Assembly (NCBI RefSeq): GCF_022524345.1
Contig: NZ_JAKWJU010000002.1
Location: forward strand, 1,736,001-1,800,000
Reading direction: 5' to 3'
Source: Streptomyces marispadix
Lineage (GTDB): Bacteria; Actinomycetota; Actinomycetes; Streptomycetales; Streptomycetaceae
Length of the DNA: 64,000 bases
In this document: one piece after another, positions 44,964-53,639 of the stretch
Numbering within the stretch: position 1 is the first letter of the stretch
Layout of the letters: the number at the start of each line of letters is the position of its first letter
Notes under the pieces: model-generated
Database searches by the model: none
Told to the model about the DNA's origin: nothing
The model's input: only the letters and a program-made list of their open reading frames with translations
Position numbers and translations under genes: made by a program

Positions 44964-45797
44964 TCAGCCGGTCTGGCACCCCGGGCACCAGAAGAGGTTG
45001 CGTGCGGCCAGCCCGGCCGTGCGGACCGGTGCGCCGCAGACGAGGCACTCCATCCCCGCGCGGCGATAGACGTACACCTCGCCGCCGTGGTCGTCGACCC
45101 GGGGCTCGCGCCCCATGGCCTCCGGCGTGTGCTCGGGCCGCACGGTGTCGATGCGGTTGTTGCGCACCCCCTCGTGCATCAACGCGACGAGGTCGGCCCA
45201 GATCGCGTCCCATTCCGTACGGCTGAGGCCCCGTCCGGGGCGGTACGGGTCGATGCCGTGCCGGAAGAGCACCTCGGCACGGTAGACGTTGCCGACGCCC
45301 GCGACGATCTTCTGGTCCATCAGCAGTGCGGCCACGGTGGTACGGCTGCGGGAGATGCGCGACCAGGCGGCCTCCGGGTCGGCGTCGGCACGCAGCGGGT
45401 CGGGGCCGAGCCGTTCCTCGACGGCCTGCTTCTCGGCGTCGGTGATCAGCTCGCAGCGGGTCGGTCCGCGCAGATCCGCGTAGCCGCCGGCGTCGTGGCC
45501 GGACGCGTCCCCGTCGGCGCTGATCCTCAGCCGCACCTGGCCTACGGGGGCCGGTGCCGGTCCCGTACCGAAGGTGAACTTGCCGTACAGGCCGAGGTGT
45601 ACGTGCACCCAGCCCGTGCCGTCGAAGCCGAGGAAGAGGTGCTTGCCGTGCGCCTCGGCGCCGGTGAGGACCTGGCCGTCGACGAGGGCCGCGCCGTCGG
45701 CGAACTTCCCCTGGGGGCTGGCGGCGCGCACCTTGCGGTCGCCGAAGCGTTCGCGGCAGTCGCGGGCGAGCCGGTGGATCGTGTGCCCCTCGGGCAT
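44964..45797 (-). CDS. Fpg/Nei-family DNA glycosylase
   Basis: 277 residues from the ATG at 45797. The mature N-terminus PEGH carries the catalytic Pro2 and Glu3. The helix-two-turn-helix has MDQKIVAGVGNVYRAEVLF. The C-terminal zinc finger is C-x2-C-x(16+)-C-x2-C (CLVCGAPVR... FWCPGCQ). It removes oxidised bases and nicks the abasic site. It resembles the actinobacterial Nei/Fpg group that begins MPEGH-T-I-H. It lies 4 bp after rpiB, so the two are likely co-transcribed. Confidence 0.93.
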   Translation of the reverse strand: MPEGHTIHRLARDCRERFGDRKVRAASPQGKFADGAALVDGQVLTGAEAHGKHLFLGFDGTGWVHVHLGLYGKFTFGTGPAPAPVGQVRLRISADGDASGHDAGGYADLRGPTRCELITDAEKQAVEERLGPDPLRADADPEAAWSRISRSRTTVAALLMDQKIVAGVGNVYRAEVLFRHGIDPYRPGRGLSRTEWDAIWADLVALMHEGVRNNRIDTVRPEHTPEAMGREPRVDDHGGEVYVYRRAGMECLVCGAPVRTAGLAARNLFWCPGCQTG

Positions 45798-45801
45798 GCG
45801 G

Positions 45802-46287
45802 TCAGGACTCCGGGTGGTGTGCGGGTACGGGAGGAAGCTGCCCCGTCTCCTCGTACGCGGAGAGCATTCCGATGCGGCGCTCGTGCCGCTCCCCACGGGA
45901 GAAGGGCGTACGCAGGAACGTCTGAACGAAGTGCAGCGCCTCGTCCTCGCTGTGCATGCGCGCGCCGATGCTGATGACGTTGGCGTCGTTGTGCTCGCGT
46001 GCCAGCGTCGCCGTCTCCTCGCTCCAGACCAGGGCGCAGCGCACGCCCTTGACCTTGTTCGCGGCCATCTGCTCGCCGTTGCCGGAACCGCCGACGACGA
46101 TGCCGAGGCTCTCGCCGTCGTTCGCGGTGCGCTCGGCGGCACGCAGACAGAAGGGCGGGTAGTCGTCCGCCGCGTCGTAGATGTGGGGACCGCAGTCGAC
46201 GGGCTCGTGCCCGGCGGCCTTCAGCCGCTCGACGAGGTGGTTCTTGAGTTCGTAGCCCGCATGGTCGGAGCCGAGGTACACGCGCAT
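45802..46287 (-). CDS. rpiB: Ribose-5-phosphate isomerase B
   Basis: 161 residues from the ATG at 46287 (MRVYLGSDHAGYELKNHL), the typical RpiB/LacAB start. The phosphate-binding/anomeric motif GIVVGGSGNGEQMAANKVKG and the ARMHSEDEALHF region are present. The catalytic base position in this family is Cys or Glu; here the GSGNGE loop carries Glu, the mycobacterial-type residue. It interconverts ribose-5-phosphate and ribulose-5-phosphate in the pentose phosphate pathway. It is 4 bp from the glycosylase gene. Confidence 0.95.
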   Translation of the reverse strand: MRVYLGSDHAGYELKNHLVERLKAAGHEPVDCGPHIYDAADDYPPFCLRAAERTANDGESLGIVVGGSGNGEQMAANKVKGVRCALVWSEETATLAREHNDANVISIGARMHSEDEALHFVQTFLRTPFSRGERHERRIGMLSAYEETGQLPPVPAHHPES

Positions 46288-46421
46288 GGCGAGGAGTCTA
46301 TGCGGCGCCGTGCGGGCGCGGCGCACCGGGCGTGACCTCGGAAGACCTCGCAAGACGCGACCAGAACGCGGCCAGGACACCGCCGATTCACGGCCGAGAC
46401 CCATCCGGTGCCCGGCCAACA

Positions 46422-46459
46422 CGCGGCCCCGGCGGACGCGTTCGCCGTCCGGGGCCGCG
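46422..46459 (-). terminator. Hairpin downstream of bioY
   Basis: CGCGGCCCCGG (46422-46432) and CCGGGGCCGCG (46449-46459) form a perfect 11-bp stem with a 16-nt loop, 27 bp after the bioY stop codon. Confidence 0.75.
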
Positions 46460-46486
46460 GCTGCTGCGACCGGTGCCGGGCCCGGG

Positions 46487-47104
46487 TCAGCTCCGGCGCC
46501 CCGCCAGCTTCCACGCGGCGGGCAGCGCGACCATCGCGAGCGCCGCCTTCAGCACGTCACCGACGAGGAAGGGCACCAGCCCGGCCGCCACCGCCTCGGA
46601 CGCGGACATGCCTGCCGCGACCGCGAGATAGGGCACGCCCACCGCATACGTCAGCGCCGTTCCGGCGGCCATCGTCCCGGCCGTACGCAGCGGCCCGCGG
46701 TCACCGCCGCGCCGGGCCAGCGCCCCGACGACGGTGGCGGCCAGCAGCATGCCGAGCACGTAGCCGAAGGACGGCATCGCCGCACCCGAGGCGGCGTCGG
46801 CGAACCACGGCACCCCGGCGGCGCCCGCCAGCGTGTACAGCGCCATGGCGAGGAAGCCGCGGCGCGCGCCGAGACCCGCGCCCACGAGGAGCGCCGCGAA
46901 GGTCTGCCCGGTGACCGGGACCGGCGATCCCGGTACGGGGACGGCGAGTTGGGCGGCGACACCGGTCAGCGCGGCTCCGCCGAGGACGAGCACCGCGTCG
47001 CGTACATGCGCCCGGGGCCCGTCGGCGACGGCCGTGGCCGGGGCGAGCACATCGGCGAGAACGGTGCCGGGGCGGGGGTCGGCGGCGGGTGTGAGGGCGC
47101 TCAT
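46487..47104 (-). CDS. bioY: Biotin transporter substrate-binding component BioY
   Basis: 205 residues. Six hydrophobic segments are visible, with family motifs PVPVTGQTFAALLVGAGLGA, FLAMALYTLAGAAGVPWFAD and PSFGYVLGMLLAATVVGAL. The C-terminal LVPFLVGDVLKAALAMVAL is typical. BioY is the S component of the ECF biotin transporter. No energising bioM/bioN genes adjoin it, so it would use a shared ECF module or act alone. I could not identify a biotin-repressor operator. Confidence 0.92.
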   Translation of the reverse strand: MSALTPAADPRPGTVLADVLAPATAVADGPRAHVRDAVLVLGGAALTGVAAQLAVPVPGSPVPVTGQTFAALLVGAGLGARRGFLAMALYTLAGAAGVPWFADAASGAAMPSFGYVLGMLLAATVVGALARRGGDRGPLRTAGTMAAGTALTYAVGVPYLAVAAGMSASEAVAAGLVPFLVGDVLKAALAMVALPAAWKLAGRRS

Positions 47105-47415
47105 CGGGCGGCTCCGGATGATGTGTCGATACGGCGGTGTGCGAACTGTCCGACGCTAGCCGAAACCGCCACAGAGCGATGTGACCCGGCGTACACCCGG
47201 CGAACAGAAGTACGGGGACAGGAGGGGGAGTTGAGCGGGAGCCGGCCGTGACCCCGGGGTCTGAAGGGCGCCTCCCGCACCGGCTTCCGCGTCGTCCGCT
47301 CATCGGCCGCCGATCCCCACGGGGCGCTTGATCCACCGCCGGAACCCGCTGCGAGACTGGTTTGCCGCTACACCGATCCAACCGCAGTCCCCTCAGGAAA
47401 CAGGAACGGCCTCTC
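47105..47415. other. Divergent intergenic region, bioY and amino-acid permease
   Basis: About 310 bp that must hold both divergent promoters. GCTAGCGT on the minus strand near 47,150 might be a bioY -10 region. GGAACGG lies before the permease start. I see no strong dyad or riboswitch. Confidence 0.4.
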
Positions 47416-48921
47416 ATGACGCGCACCGAGCTGTCCGACGCGCCCCCACCGTCACCGAAGGGCTCCAGAACCGACTCCGAACGATCCGCCCTGTCCCACG
47501 GCCTCAAGCAGCGCCACTTGTCCATGATCGCGCTCGGCGGCGTGATCGGAGCCGGGCTCTTCGTGGGCTCCGGCGCGGGCATCGCCGCCGCGGGGCCCTC
47601 GATCGTCCTCGCCTACGCCGCATCCGGCCTCCTGGTGATGCTCGTGATGCGCATGCTGGGCGAGATGTCCGCGGCGAACCCCGCTTCCGGCTCCTTCTCC
47701 GTACACGCGGAGCGGGCGCTCGGCCCCTGGGCGGGCTTCACGGCCGGATGGATCTACTGGGCGCTGCTGTGCGTCGCCATCGCGACCGAGGCGACCGCTG
47801 CCGGCGACATCGTCACGCAGTGGCTGCCGGGCACCGAGCCGTGGATGTGGGTCGCTGCCTTCATGGCGCTGTTCTGCCTGACGAATCTCGTCGCCGTACG
47901 GAACTTCGGCGAGACGGAGTTCTGGTTCGCCGCGCTGAAGATCTTCGCCATCACGGCGTTCCTGCTGCTGGGCGCCGCCGCGATAGCAGGAGTGCTGCCC
48001 GGCGTGGAGGCTCCCGGCACCGCGAACCTCACCGGCGAGGGCGGCTTCCTGCCCGCCGGTACCAACGGTCTCGTCGTGGGCCTGCTCGCCTCGGTCTTCG
48101 CATACGGCGGCCTGGAGACGGTCACCATCGCGGCGGCCGAGTCCGAGGACCCGGTCAAGGGCGTCGCGAAGGCCGTGCGCACGGCGATGTGGCGCATCGC
48201 GGTCTTCTACGTCGGCTCGATGCTGGTGATCGTCACGCTGATCCCGTGGGACGACAAGTCCGTCGTCGCCGGACCGTACGCCGCCGTGCTGGACCACATC
48301 GGCATCCCGGCCGCCGCGCAGGTCATGAACATCGTGGTGCTCGTGGCCCTGCTCTCGGCCATGAACGCCAACATCTACGGTGCGTCCCGCATGGCGTACT
48401 CCCTGATCGCCCGCGGGCAAGGCCCCCGTGTACTCGGCAGGGTCGGCGCGAGCGGCGTGCCGCGTCCGGCGGTCGTGGCCTCGTCGGTCTTCGGCTTCGT
48501 GGCGGTGCTGCTGAACTTCTGGTGGCCGGACACCGTCTTCCAGTGGCTGCTGAACACGGTGGGCGCCGCGACGCTCGTCGTCTGGGGGTTCATCGCCGTC
48601 TCGCAGCTGGTCAGCAGGCGGAAGCTGGAGCGGGAGGCACCGGAGAAGCTCGTGGTGCGGATGTGGGCCTACCCCGTCCTGACCGTGGTGGCCCTGCTCG
48701 GCATCCTCGCCGTGCTCGTGCTGATGCTGCGCGAGGGCGATACCCGTACCCAACTCGCCTTCACCGGCTGCCTGACGGCCGTGCTGATCGCGACGGGACT
48801 GGCCCGGCAGAAGGCACGTGAGCGCGGCCCCGGCCGTGGCGAGGCGGGCGAGGGCGCCGGGCGGGTCGCCGAGTCGGGTGAGGAGACGGGCGGTTCGAAT
48901 GCGGGTGACGACCCGGCCTGA
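47416..48921 (+). CDS. Amino-acid permease (APC superfamily, GABA/AnsP-like)
   Basis: 501 residues from the ATG at 47416 (MTRTELSDAPPPSP); an upstream in-frame ATG at 47362 adds 18 residues that lack family likeness. Twelve helices are expected. The first has HLSMIALGGVIGAGLFVGSG, the substrate-binding G-x-G-x-F loop of APC carriers. SGLLVMLVMRMLGEMSAANP follows, and the last third contains MNANIYGASRMAYSLIARGQ. It imports amino acids or GABA in symport with H+. The C-terminal ~35 residues are Gly/Glu-rich. A strong terminator follows. Confidence 0.92.
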   Translation: MTRTELSDAPPPSPKGSRTDSERSALSHGLKQRHLSMIALGGVIGAGLFVGSGAGIAAAGPSIVLAYAASGLLVMLVMRMLGEMSAANPASGSFSVHAERALGPWAGFTAGWIYWALLCVAIATEATAAGDIVTQWLPGTEPWMWVAAFMALFCLTNLVAVRNFGETEFWFAALKIFAITAFLLLGAAAIAGVLPGVEAPGTANLTGEGGFLPAGTNGLVVGLLASVFAYGGLETVTIAAAESEDPVKGVAKAVRTAMWRIAVFYVGSMLVIVTLIPWDDKSVVAGPYAAVLDHIGIPAAAQVMNIVVLVALLSAMNANIYGASRMAYSLIARGQGPRVLGRVGASGVPRPAVVASSVFGFVAVLLNFWWPDTVFQWLLNTVGAATLVVWGFIAVSQLVSRRKLEREAPEKLVVRMWAYPVLTVVALLGILAVLVLMLREGDTRTQLAFTGCLTAVLIATGLARQKARERGPGRGEAGEGAGRVAESGEETGGSNAGDDPA

Positions 48922-48976
48922 CCCCGGTTCCCGGCCCCGGCCCCGGCCTCTGAAACCGACGGCCCGAAGAGGCATC

Positions 48977-49009
48977 ACGGAGCGGTCCCGCAATGCGGGG
49001 CCGCTCCGT
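48977..49009 (+). terminator. Rho-independent terminator after the permease gene
   Basis: ACGGAGCGGTCCCGC (48977-48991) and GCGGGGCCGCTCCGT (48995-49009) form a 15-bp stem with one T-G wobble and a 3-nt loop, followed by TTTCTC. The upstream position also insulates sodF. Confidence 0.9.
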
Positions 49010-49030
49010 TTTCTCTGCCGCTGTTGCTGC

Positions 49031-49057
49031 TAGCGTCTTCTTGCAAGTAATGTGCAA
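49031..49057 (+). promoter_or_regulatory. sodF -10 region and Nur box
   Basis: TAGCGT (49031-49036) looks like a -10 box. Directly after it, TTGCAA-GTAAT-GTGCAA (49041-49057) fits the Nur operator consensus tTGCaa-N5-ttGCAA. Nur is the nickel-responsive Fur-family repressor that turns off sodF when nickel is available in Streptomyces. The box covers the expected transcription start. Confidence 0.88.
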
Positions 49058-49072
49058 TAAGAGGAGACGCCC

Positions 49073-49714
49073 ATGGCCCTGTATTCGCTGCCTGAGCTGC
49101 CGTACGACTACTCCTCACTGGAGCCGGTCATCAGCGGCGAGATCGTCGAGTTGCACCACGACAAGCACCACGCGGGCTATGTGAAGGGCGCCAACGACGC
49201 GCTGGAGCAGCTCGCCGAGGCCCGTGAGAGCGACCAGTGGGGCGCGGTCAACGGGCTGGAGAAGAACCTGGCGTTCCATCTCTCCGGGCACATCCTGCAC
49301 AGCATCTACTGGCGGAACATGACGGGCGACGGCGGCGGCGAGCCCCTGGAGAAGGACGGCACGGGCGAACTCGCGGACGCCATCGCCGAGTCGTTCGGCT
49401 CCTTCGCGAGGTTCAGGACGCAGATGTCGAAGGCGGCCGCCACCACGCAGGGCTCCGGATGGGGCGTCCTCGCCTATGAGCCGGTGACCGGGCGGCTCAT
49501 CGTCGAGCAGGTCTACGACCACCAGGGCAACGTCGGCCAGGCCAGCGTGCCGCTCCTGGTCTTCGACGCCTGGGAGCACGCGTTCTATCTCCAGTACCGC
49601 AACCAGAAGGTGGACTTCGTCGAGGCGATGTGGCGCGTAGTGAACTGGCAGGACGTGGCCGCGCGTTACACGGCGGCGAAGGAGAAGGGGAACACCCTGC
49701 TGACGGCCCTGTAG
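49073..49714 (+). CDS. sodF: Iron superoxide dismutase (SodF)
   Basis: 213 residues from the ATG at 49073, after GAGGAG. Metal ligands are His27 ([12 protein letters not shown]), His near 75-79 (FHLSGHILH), Asp and His in [15 protein letters not shown]. It destroys superoxide in the cytoplasm. The Nur box upstream argues for the iron form that is made when nickel is too scarce for the Ni-SOD (SodN). The nickel enzyme is not in this window. Confidence 0.96.
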   Translation: MALYSLPELPYDYSSLEPVISGEIVELHHDKHHAGYVKGANDALEQLAEARESDQWGAVNGLEKNLAFHLSGHILHSIYWRNMTGDGGGEPLEKDGTGELADAIAESFGSFARFRTQMSKAAATTQGSGWGVLAYEPVTGRLIVEQVYDHQGNVGQASVPLLVFDAWEHAFYLQYRNQKVDFVEAMWRVVNWQDVAARYTAAKEKGNTLLTAL

Positions 49715-49829
49715 ACCCTGCGAGCGCGGCCCTGTGAGCGCTGGGCTGTGAACGCGGCGCTGCGGGCCCCTGGGACCTCCTGCCCTCGTGATCGTCTTCT
49801 CACCTTTCACCGGGCAGGCGGAGAGAAAG

Positions 49830-49868
49830 GGAGGGTCCCCGTACGGGCGTGACGTACGGGGACCCTCC
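49830..49868. terminator. Bidirectional hairpin between sodF and DsbA-like gene
   Basis: GGAGGGTCCCCGTACG (49830-49845) pairs perfectly with CGTACGGGGACCCTCC (49853-49868), a 16-bp stem with a 7-nt loop. Confidence 0.9.
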
Positions 49869-49947
49869 TGCCTGTGCGTCCCGGCGCGGCCTTTCGCCGC
49901 CCAGCCGCCCGTCGCCGGTCGCCGGGTCTTCAGTCGCCGGGTCGTCG

Positions 49948-50580
49948 TCAGTCGTCGAAGACGGGCCCGACGTCCCTGGTGCGCTTGATCTCGAAGAAGC
50001 CCGGAGTGGACGCCACCATCAGCGTGCCGTCCCACAGCTTCGCCGCCGCCTCGCCCTTGGGAGCAGGCGTGACGACGGGCCCGAAGAACGCGATGCGCGA
50101 ACCGTCCGCGCCGGGCACGGCGATCACCGGGGTGCCGACGTCCTGGCCCACGAGGTCGATGCCCTCCTTGTGCGACGCCCGCAGCGCCTCGTCGTACTCC
50201 GTGGAGTCCGCGGCGTCCGCCAGGTCCGTGGGCAGCCCGGCCTCCTCCAGGGCGGCGGTCAGCAACTCCCGCGACAGCTCCTGGCCCCGGTTGTGCAGCC
50301 GGGTGCCGAGCGCGGTGTAGAGCGGGCCCAGCGCCTCGGGGCCGTGCTTCTGCTCCGCGGCGATGCACACCCGTACCGGCCCCCACGCGGCAGCGAGCAT
50401 CTCCCGGTAGCCCTCGGGCAGTTCGTCCAGCTTGTCCTCGTTGAGCACGGCCAGGCTCATCACATGCCAGCGGACCTCCACCGGCCGCACCTTCTCCACC
50501 TCCAGCATCCAGCGGGAGGTCAGCCAGGCCCACGGGCACCTGGGGTCGAACCAGAAGTCGGCGACGGTCTTCTCGGGCAT
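49948..50580 (-). CDS. DsbA-family, Rv2466c-like mycothiol-dependent oxidoreductase
   Basis: 210 residues from the ATG at 50580 (MPEKTVADFWFDPRCPWAW). The thioredoxin-like active site is CPWA, so only one Cys is present, where mycobacterial Rv2466c has CPWC. The inserted helical region and cis-Pro loop VGTPVIAVPG fit the DsbA/FrnE-like group. Family members use mycothiol to reduce mixed disulfides or nitro compounds. The start is confirmed by the family and by the gene being divergent from pepN. Function is inferred. Confidence 0.85.
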   Translation of the reverse strand: MPEKTVADFWFDPRCPWAWLTSRWMLEVEKVRPVEVRWHVMSLAVLNEDKLDELPEGYREMLAAAWGPVRVCIAAEQKHGPEALGPLYTALGTRLHNRGQELSRELLTAALEEAGLPTDLADAADSTEYDEALRASHKEGIDLVGQDVGTPVIAVPGADGSRIAFFGPVVTPAPKGEAAAKLWDGTLMVASTPGFFEIKRTRDVGPVFDD

Positions 50581-50747
50581 GACACGTTCTCCTCGGCTCT
50601 GCTCGGCAGGATGGTCCGTCGGTCCGGCGGGTCGGCCGGTCTCTGCGGCAACGCACGGACGACGGCCGCAATTCCCATGTGCCCGCCGCCTACGGCGCGT
50701 GAAATGCTGAGCGGCGTCGCCGAGAACTCGAGACGAGGAGCCACGCC

Positions 50748-53450
50748 GTGCCCGGAGAGAACCTGACCCGCCAAGAGGCACAGCGACGGGCCGGCCTGCT
50801 GACGGTGGACGGCTACGAGGTGGCGCTGGATCTGCGCTCCGCGACCGCTCCCCCGCCGGCGAAGGGGCCGCGTACGTTCCGTTCGACGACGACGATCCGC
50901 TTCCGCTGCTCGGAGCCGGGTGCCTCGACGTTCGCCGACCTCATCGCGCCCCAGGTGCACTCGGTGACCCTCAACGGGCGTTCGCTGCCGGTCGACTCGG
51001 TCTTCGACGGCTCCCGCATCGCGCTCGACGGGCTGGAGGCCGAGAACGAGCTGACGGTGGACGCGGCCTGCGCCTACAGCCGTACCGGCGAGGGCCTGCA
51101 CCACTTCCTCGACCCCGAGGACGGCGAGGTCTACCTCTACACGCAGTACGAACCGGCCGACAGCCGCAGGGTTTTCGCCAACTTCGAGCAGCCGGACCTC
51201 AAGTCCCGCTTCGCCTTCACCGTCACCGCGCCGGCGCGCTGGACGGTGCTCGGCAACGGGGCGAGCCAGGGCGAGCCGCAGCCGCTCGACGAGGGCGCCG
51301 CCGCCGTCTGGCGCTTCGCCCCGACGGAACCGATCTCCACGTACATCACGGCCGTCGTCGCCGGGCCGTACCACTACGTCACCGACACCTACCGCAGCCC
51401 CGGGGGCGAGCTGGAGATCCCGCTGGGCGCGCTGTGCCGCAAGGGCCTGGCCAAGCACTTCGACCCGGAGGACGTCTTCACCGTCACCAAGCAGGGCCTG
51501 GACTTCTTCCACGAGCACTTCGGCTTCCCGTACCCGTTCGGCAAGTACGACCAGGCGTTCGTGCCCGAGTACAACCTCGGCGCGATGGAGAACCCCGGAC
51601 TGGTCACCTTCCGCGAGGAGTTCGTCTTCCGAGGCAAGGTCACGGAAGCCTCCTACGAGCACCGGGCGAACGTCATCCTGCACGAGATGGCGCACATGTG
51701 GTTCGGCGACCTCGTGACGATGCGCTGGTGGGACGACCTGTGGCTGAAGGAGTCCTTCGCCGACTTCATGGGCGCGCTGGCGCTGGTGGAGGCGACGCGC
51801 TTCAAGGACGGCTGGATCACCTTCGCCAACCGCCGCAAGTCCTGGGCGTACCGGGCCGATCAGCTTCCCTCGACGCACCCCGTCACGGCGGACATCCGCG
51901 ATCTGGAGGACGCCAAGCTCAACTTCGACGGGATCACCTACGCCAAGGGCGCGTCCGTACTGAAGCAGCTCGTCGCATACGTGGGGCGGGAGACCTTCCT
52001 GGAGGGGGCGCGGCGCTACTTCCAGCGGCACGCGTGGGGGAACACGACGCTGGCGGACCTGCTGGCGGTACTGGAGGAGACCTCCGGGCGCGACATGGAC
52101 GAGTGGTCGCGGGCGTGGCTGCAGACGGCGGGCGTCAACTCCCTCACGCCGCAGGTCACTTGTGACGCCGACGGACGGGTCACCGAGCTGGCGGTGCTCC
52201 AGGAGGCGCCCGGCAGCCATCCCGTGCTGCGTCCGCACCGTGTGGCCGTCGGCCTGTACCGGCACGAGGGCATGGGGCGCGGGCTGGTGCGCTACGCACG
52301 TGCGGAGACGGACGTCACGGGCGCCCGTACGGTCGTCGAGGAGCTGTCCGGTGCGGAACGCCCGGATCTGGTGCTCGTCAACGACGACGACCTCACGTAC
52401 TGCAAGACCCGCCTCGACGAGGTGTCGATGGCGACGCTGCGCGCGCACCTCGGTGAGCTGGCCGCCGGGCCCGGCGAGGAGCGAGGCGCGGCGGAGGCGG
52501 AGGCCGACGGCGGTCACAACCCCTCACTGTCCAGGGCGCTTTGCTGGTCGGCGATGTGGAATCTGACGCGTGACGGGCTGATGCCCGCGAGGGACTTCGT
52601 CTCGCTGGTGCTCTCCTTCGCGGGCACCGAGTCGGATGTCGGCGTGCTACAGATGCTGCACGCCTGGAGCCGGTCCGCGGTCGTCAGCTACGCCGCCCCG
52701 GAGTGGCGCGACGAGGGCCGAAGGGCGCTCGCGGAGGGCGCGTTGAGCATGCTGCGCCTGGCGGAGCCGGGCAGCGGGCACCAGTTGGCGTGGGCGCGCT
52801 TCTTCGCGGCCGTGGCCGACGACGAGAAGGATCTGCGGCTGCTGCGGGGGCTGTTGGGCTCGCCCGCGCCGGGCGGTTCGAAGGGGTCCGGGGGCGAAGG
52901 AGCGGCCCGTATCGACGGGCTGGTCATCGACCAGGAGCTGCGCTGGACGTTCCTGGAGACGCTCGCCGCACGGGGCGAAGCCGACGCGGAACTGCTCGAC
53001 TCCGAACTCGCCCGCGACGACACGGCGTCCGGCAAGCGCCACCATGTGCGCTGTCTGGCGGCGCGCCCCTCGCCGGAGGTCAAGGCGCGTGCGTGGGACG
53101 CGGTGATGACCTCCGACCGGCTGTCGAACGCGCTGGTCGAGGCCACCATCGCGGGGTTCGCCCAGCCCGGTCAGCAGGAGCTGACGGCGCCGTACGCACA
53201 GCCCTACTTCGAGGCGCTGGAGGAGGTCTGGCGCACCCGTTCCATCGAGATCGCGATGTCGATCGTGCGCGGGCTCTACCCCGATCTCCAGGGCGACCAG
53301 GCCACTTTGGACGCGACCGACGCATGGCTGGCCGCGCACGAGGACGCGGCGCCCGCGCTGCGGCGCCTCGTGCTGGAGGCACGTGACGATCTGGCCCGTG
53401 CGCTGCGGGCGCAGCGCTGCGACGCGGCCGCGGGGGCCTCAGCCCGTTAG
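50748..53450 (+). CDS. pepN: M1-family aminopeptidase N (paralogue 1)
   Basis: 900 residues from a GTG at 50748, after GACGAGGAG. The zinc-binding site is HEMAHMW (~residue 312) with the third ligand Glu in WLKESFADF 18 residues on; GAMEN (~278) binds the substrate N-terminus. The start MPGENLTRQEAQRRAGLL is the Streptomyces PepN start. The C-terminal ~450 residues are the helical ERAP1-like domain. It removes N-terminal residues from peptides in the cytoplasm. A Gly/Ser-rich linker (SPAPGGSKGSGGEGAAR) interrupts the helical domain. Another copy lies at 56066-58689. Confidence 0.97.
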   Translation: MPGENLTRQEAQRRAGLLTVDGYEVALDLRSATAPPPAKGPRTFRSTTTIRFRCSEPGASTFADLIAPQVHSVTLNGRSLPVDSVFDGSRIALDGLEAENELTVDAACAYSRTGEGLHHFLDPEDGEVYLYTQYEPADSRRVFANFEQPDLKSRFAFTVTAPARWTVLGNGASQGEPQPLDEGAAAVWRFAPTEPISTYITAVVAGPYHYVTDTYRSPGGELEIPLGALCRKGLAKHFDPEDVFTVTKQGLDFFHEHFGFPYPFGKYDQAFVPEYNLGAMENPGLVTFREEFVFRGKVTEASYEHRANVILHEMAHMWFGDLVTMRWWDDLWLKESFADFMGALALVEATRFKDGWITFANRRKSWAYRADQLPSTHPVTADIRDLEDAKLNFDGITYAKGASVLKQLVAYVGRETFLEGARRYFQRHAWGNTTLADLLAVLEETSGRDMDEWSRAWLQTAGVNSLTPQVTCDADGRVTELAVLQEAPGSHPVLRPHRVAVGLYRHEGMGRGLVRYARAETDVTGARTVVEELSGAERPDLVLVNDDDLTYCKTRLDEVSMATLRAHLGELAAGPGEERGAAEAEADGGHNPSLSRALCWSAMWNLTRDGLMPARDFVSLVLSFAGTESDVGVLQMLHAWSRSAVVSYAAPEWRDEGRRALAEGALSMLRLAEPGSGHQLAWARFFAAVADDEKDLRLLRGLLGSPAPGGSKGSGGEGAARIDGLVIDQELRWTFLETLAARGEADAELLDSELARDDTASGKRHHVRCLAARPSPEVKARAWDAVMTSDRLSNALVEATIAGFAQPGQQELTAPYAQPYFEALEEVWRTRSIEIAMSIVRGLYPDLQGDQATLDATDAWLAAHEDAAPALRRLVLEARDDLARALRAQRCDAAAGASAR

Positions 53451-53639
53451 ACGGCCGGGGACCGGGTTGCGTAGGGACGCTCCCTCGGACGCGGGCGACC
53501 GCGACGCGCACGGCACGCAGCACGCCTAAGGGCGCCCGGCCATACGGCGGCACAGCGCCGGGCGCAGGGGGGTCGTGCGGGCACCCGGCCGTACGGGCAG
53601 GTGAACGCGTGGCGCGGCTACGGAACGCAGCGCGCCCGG

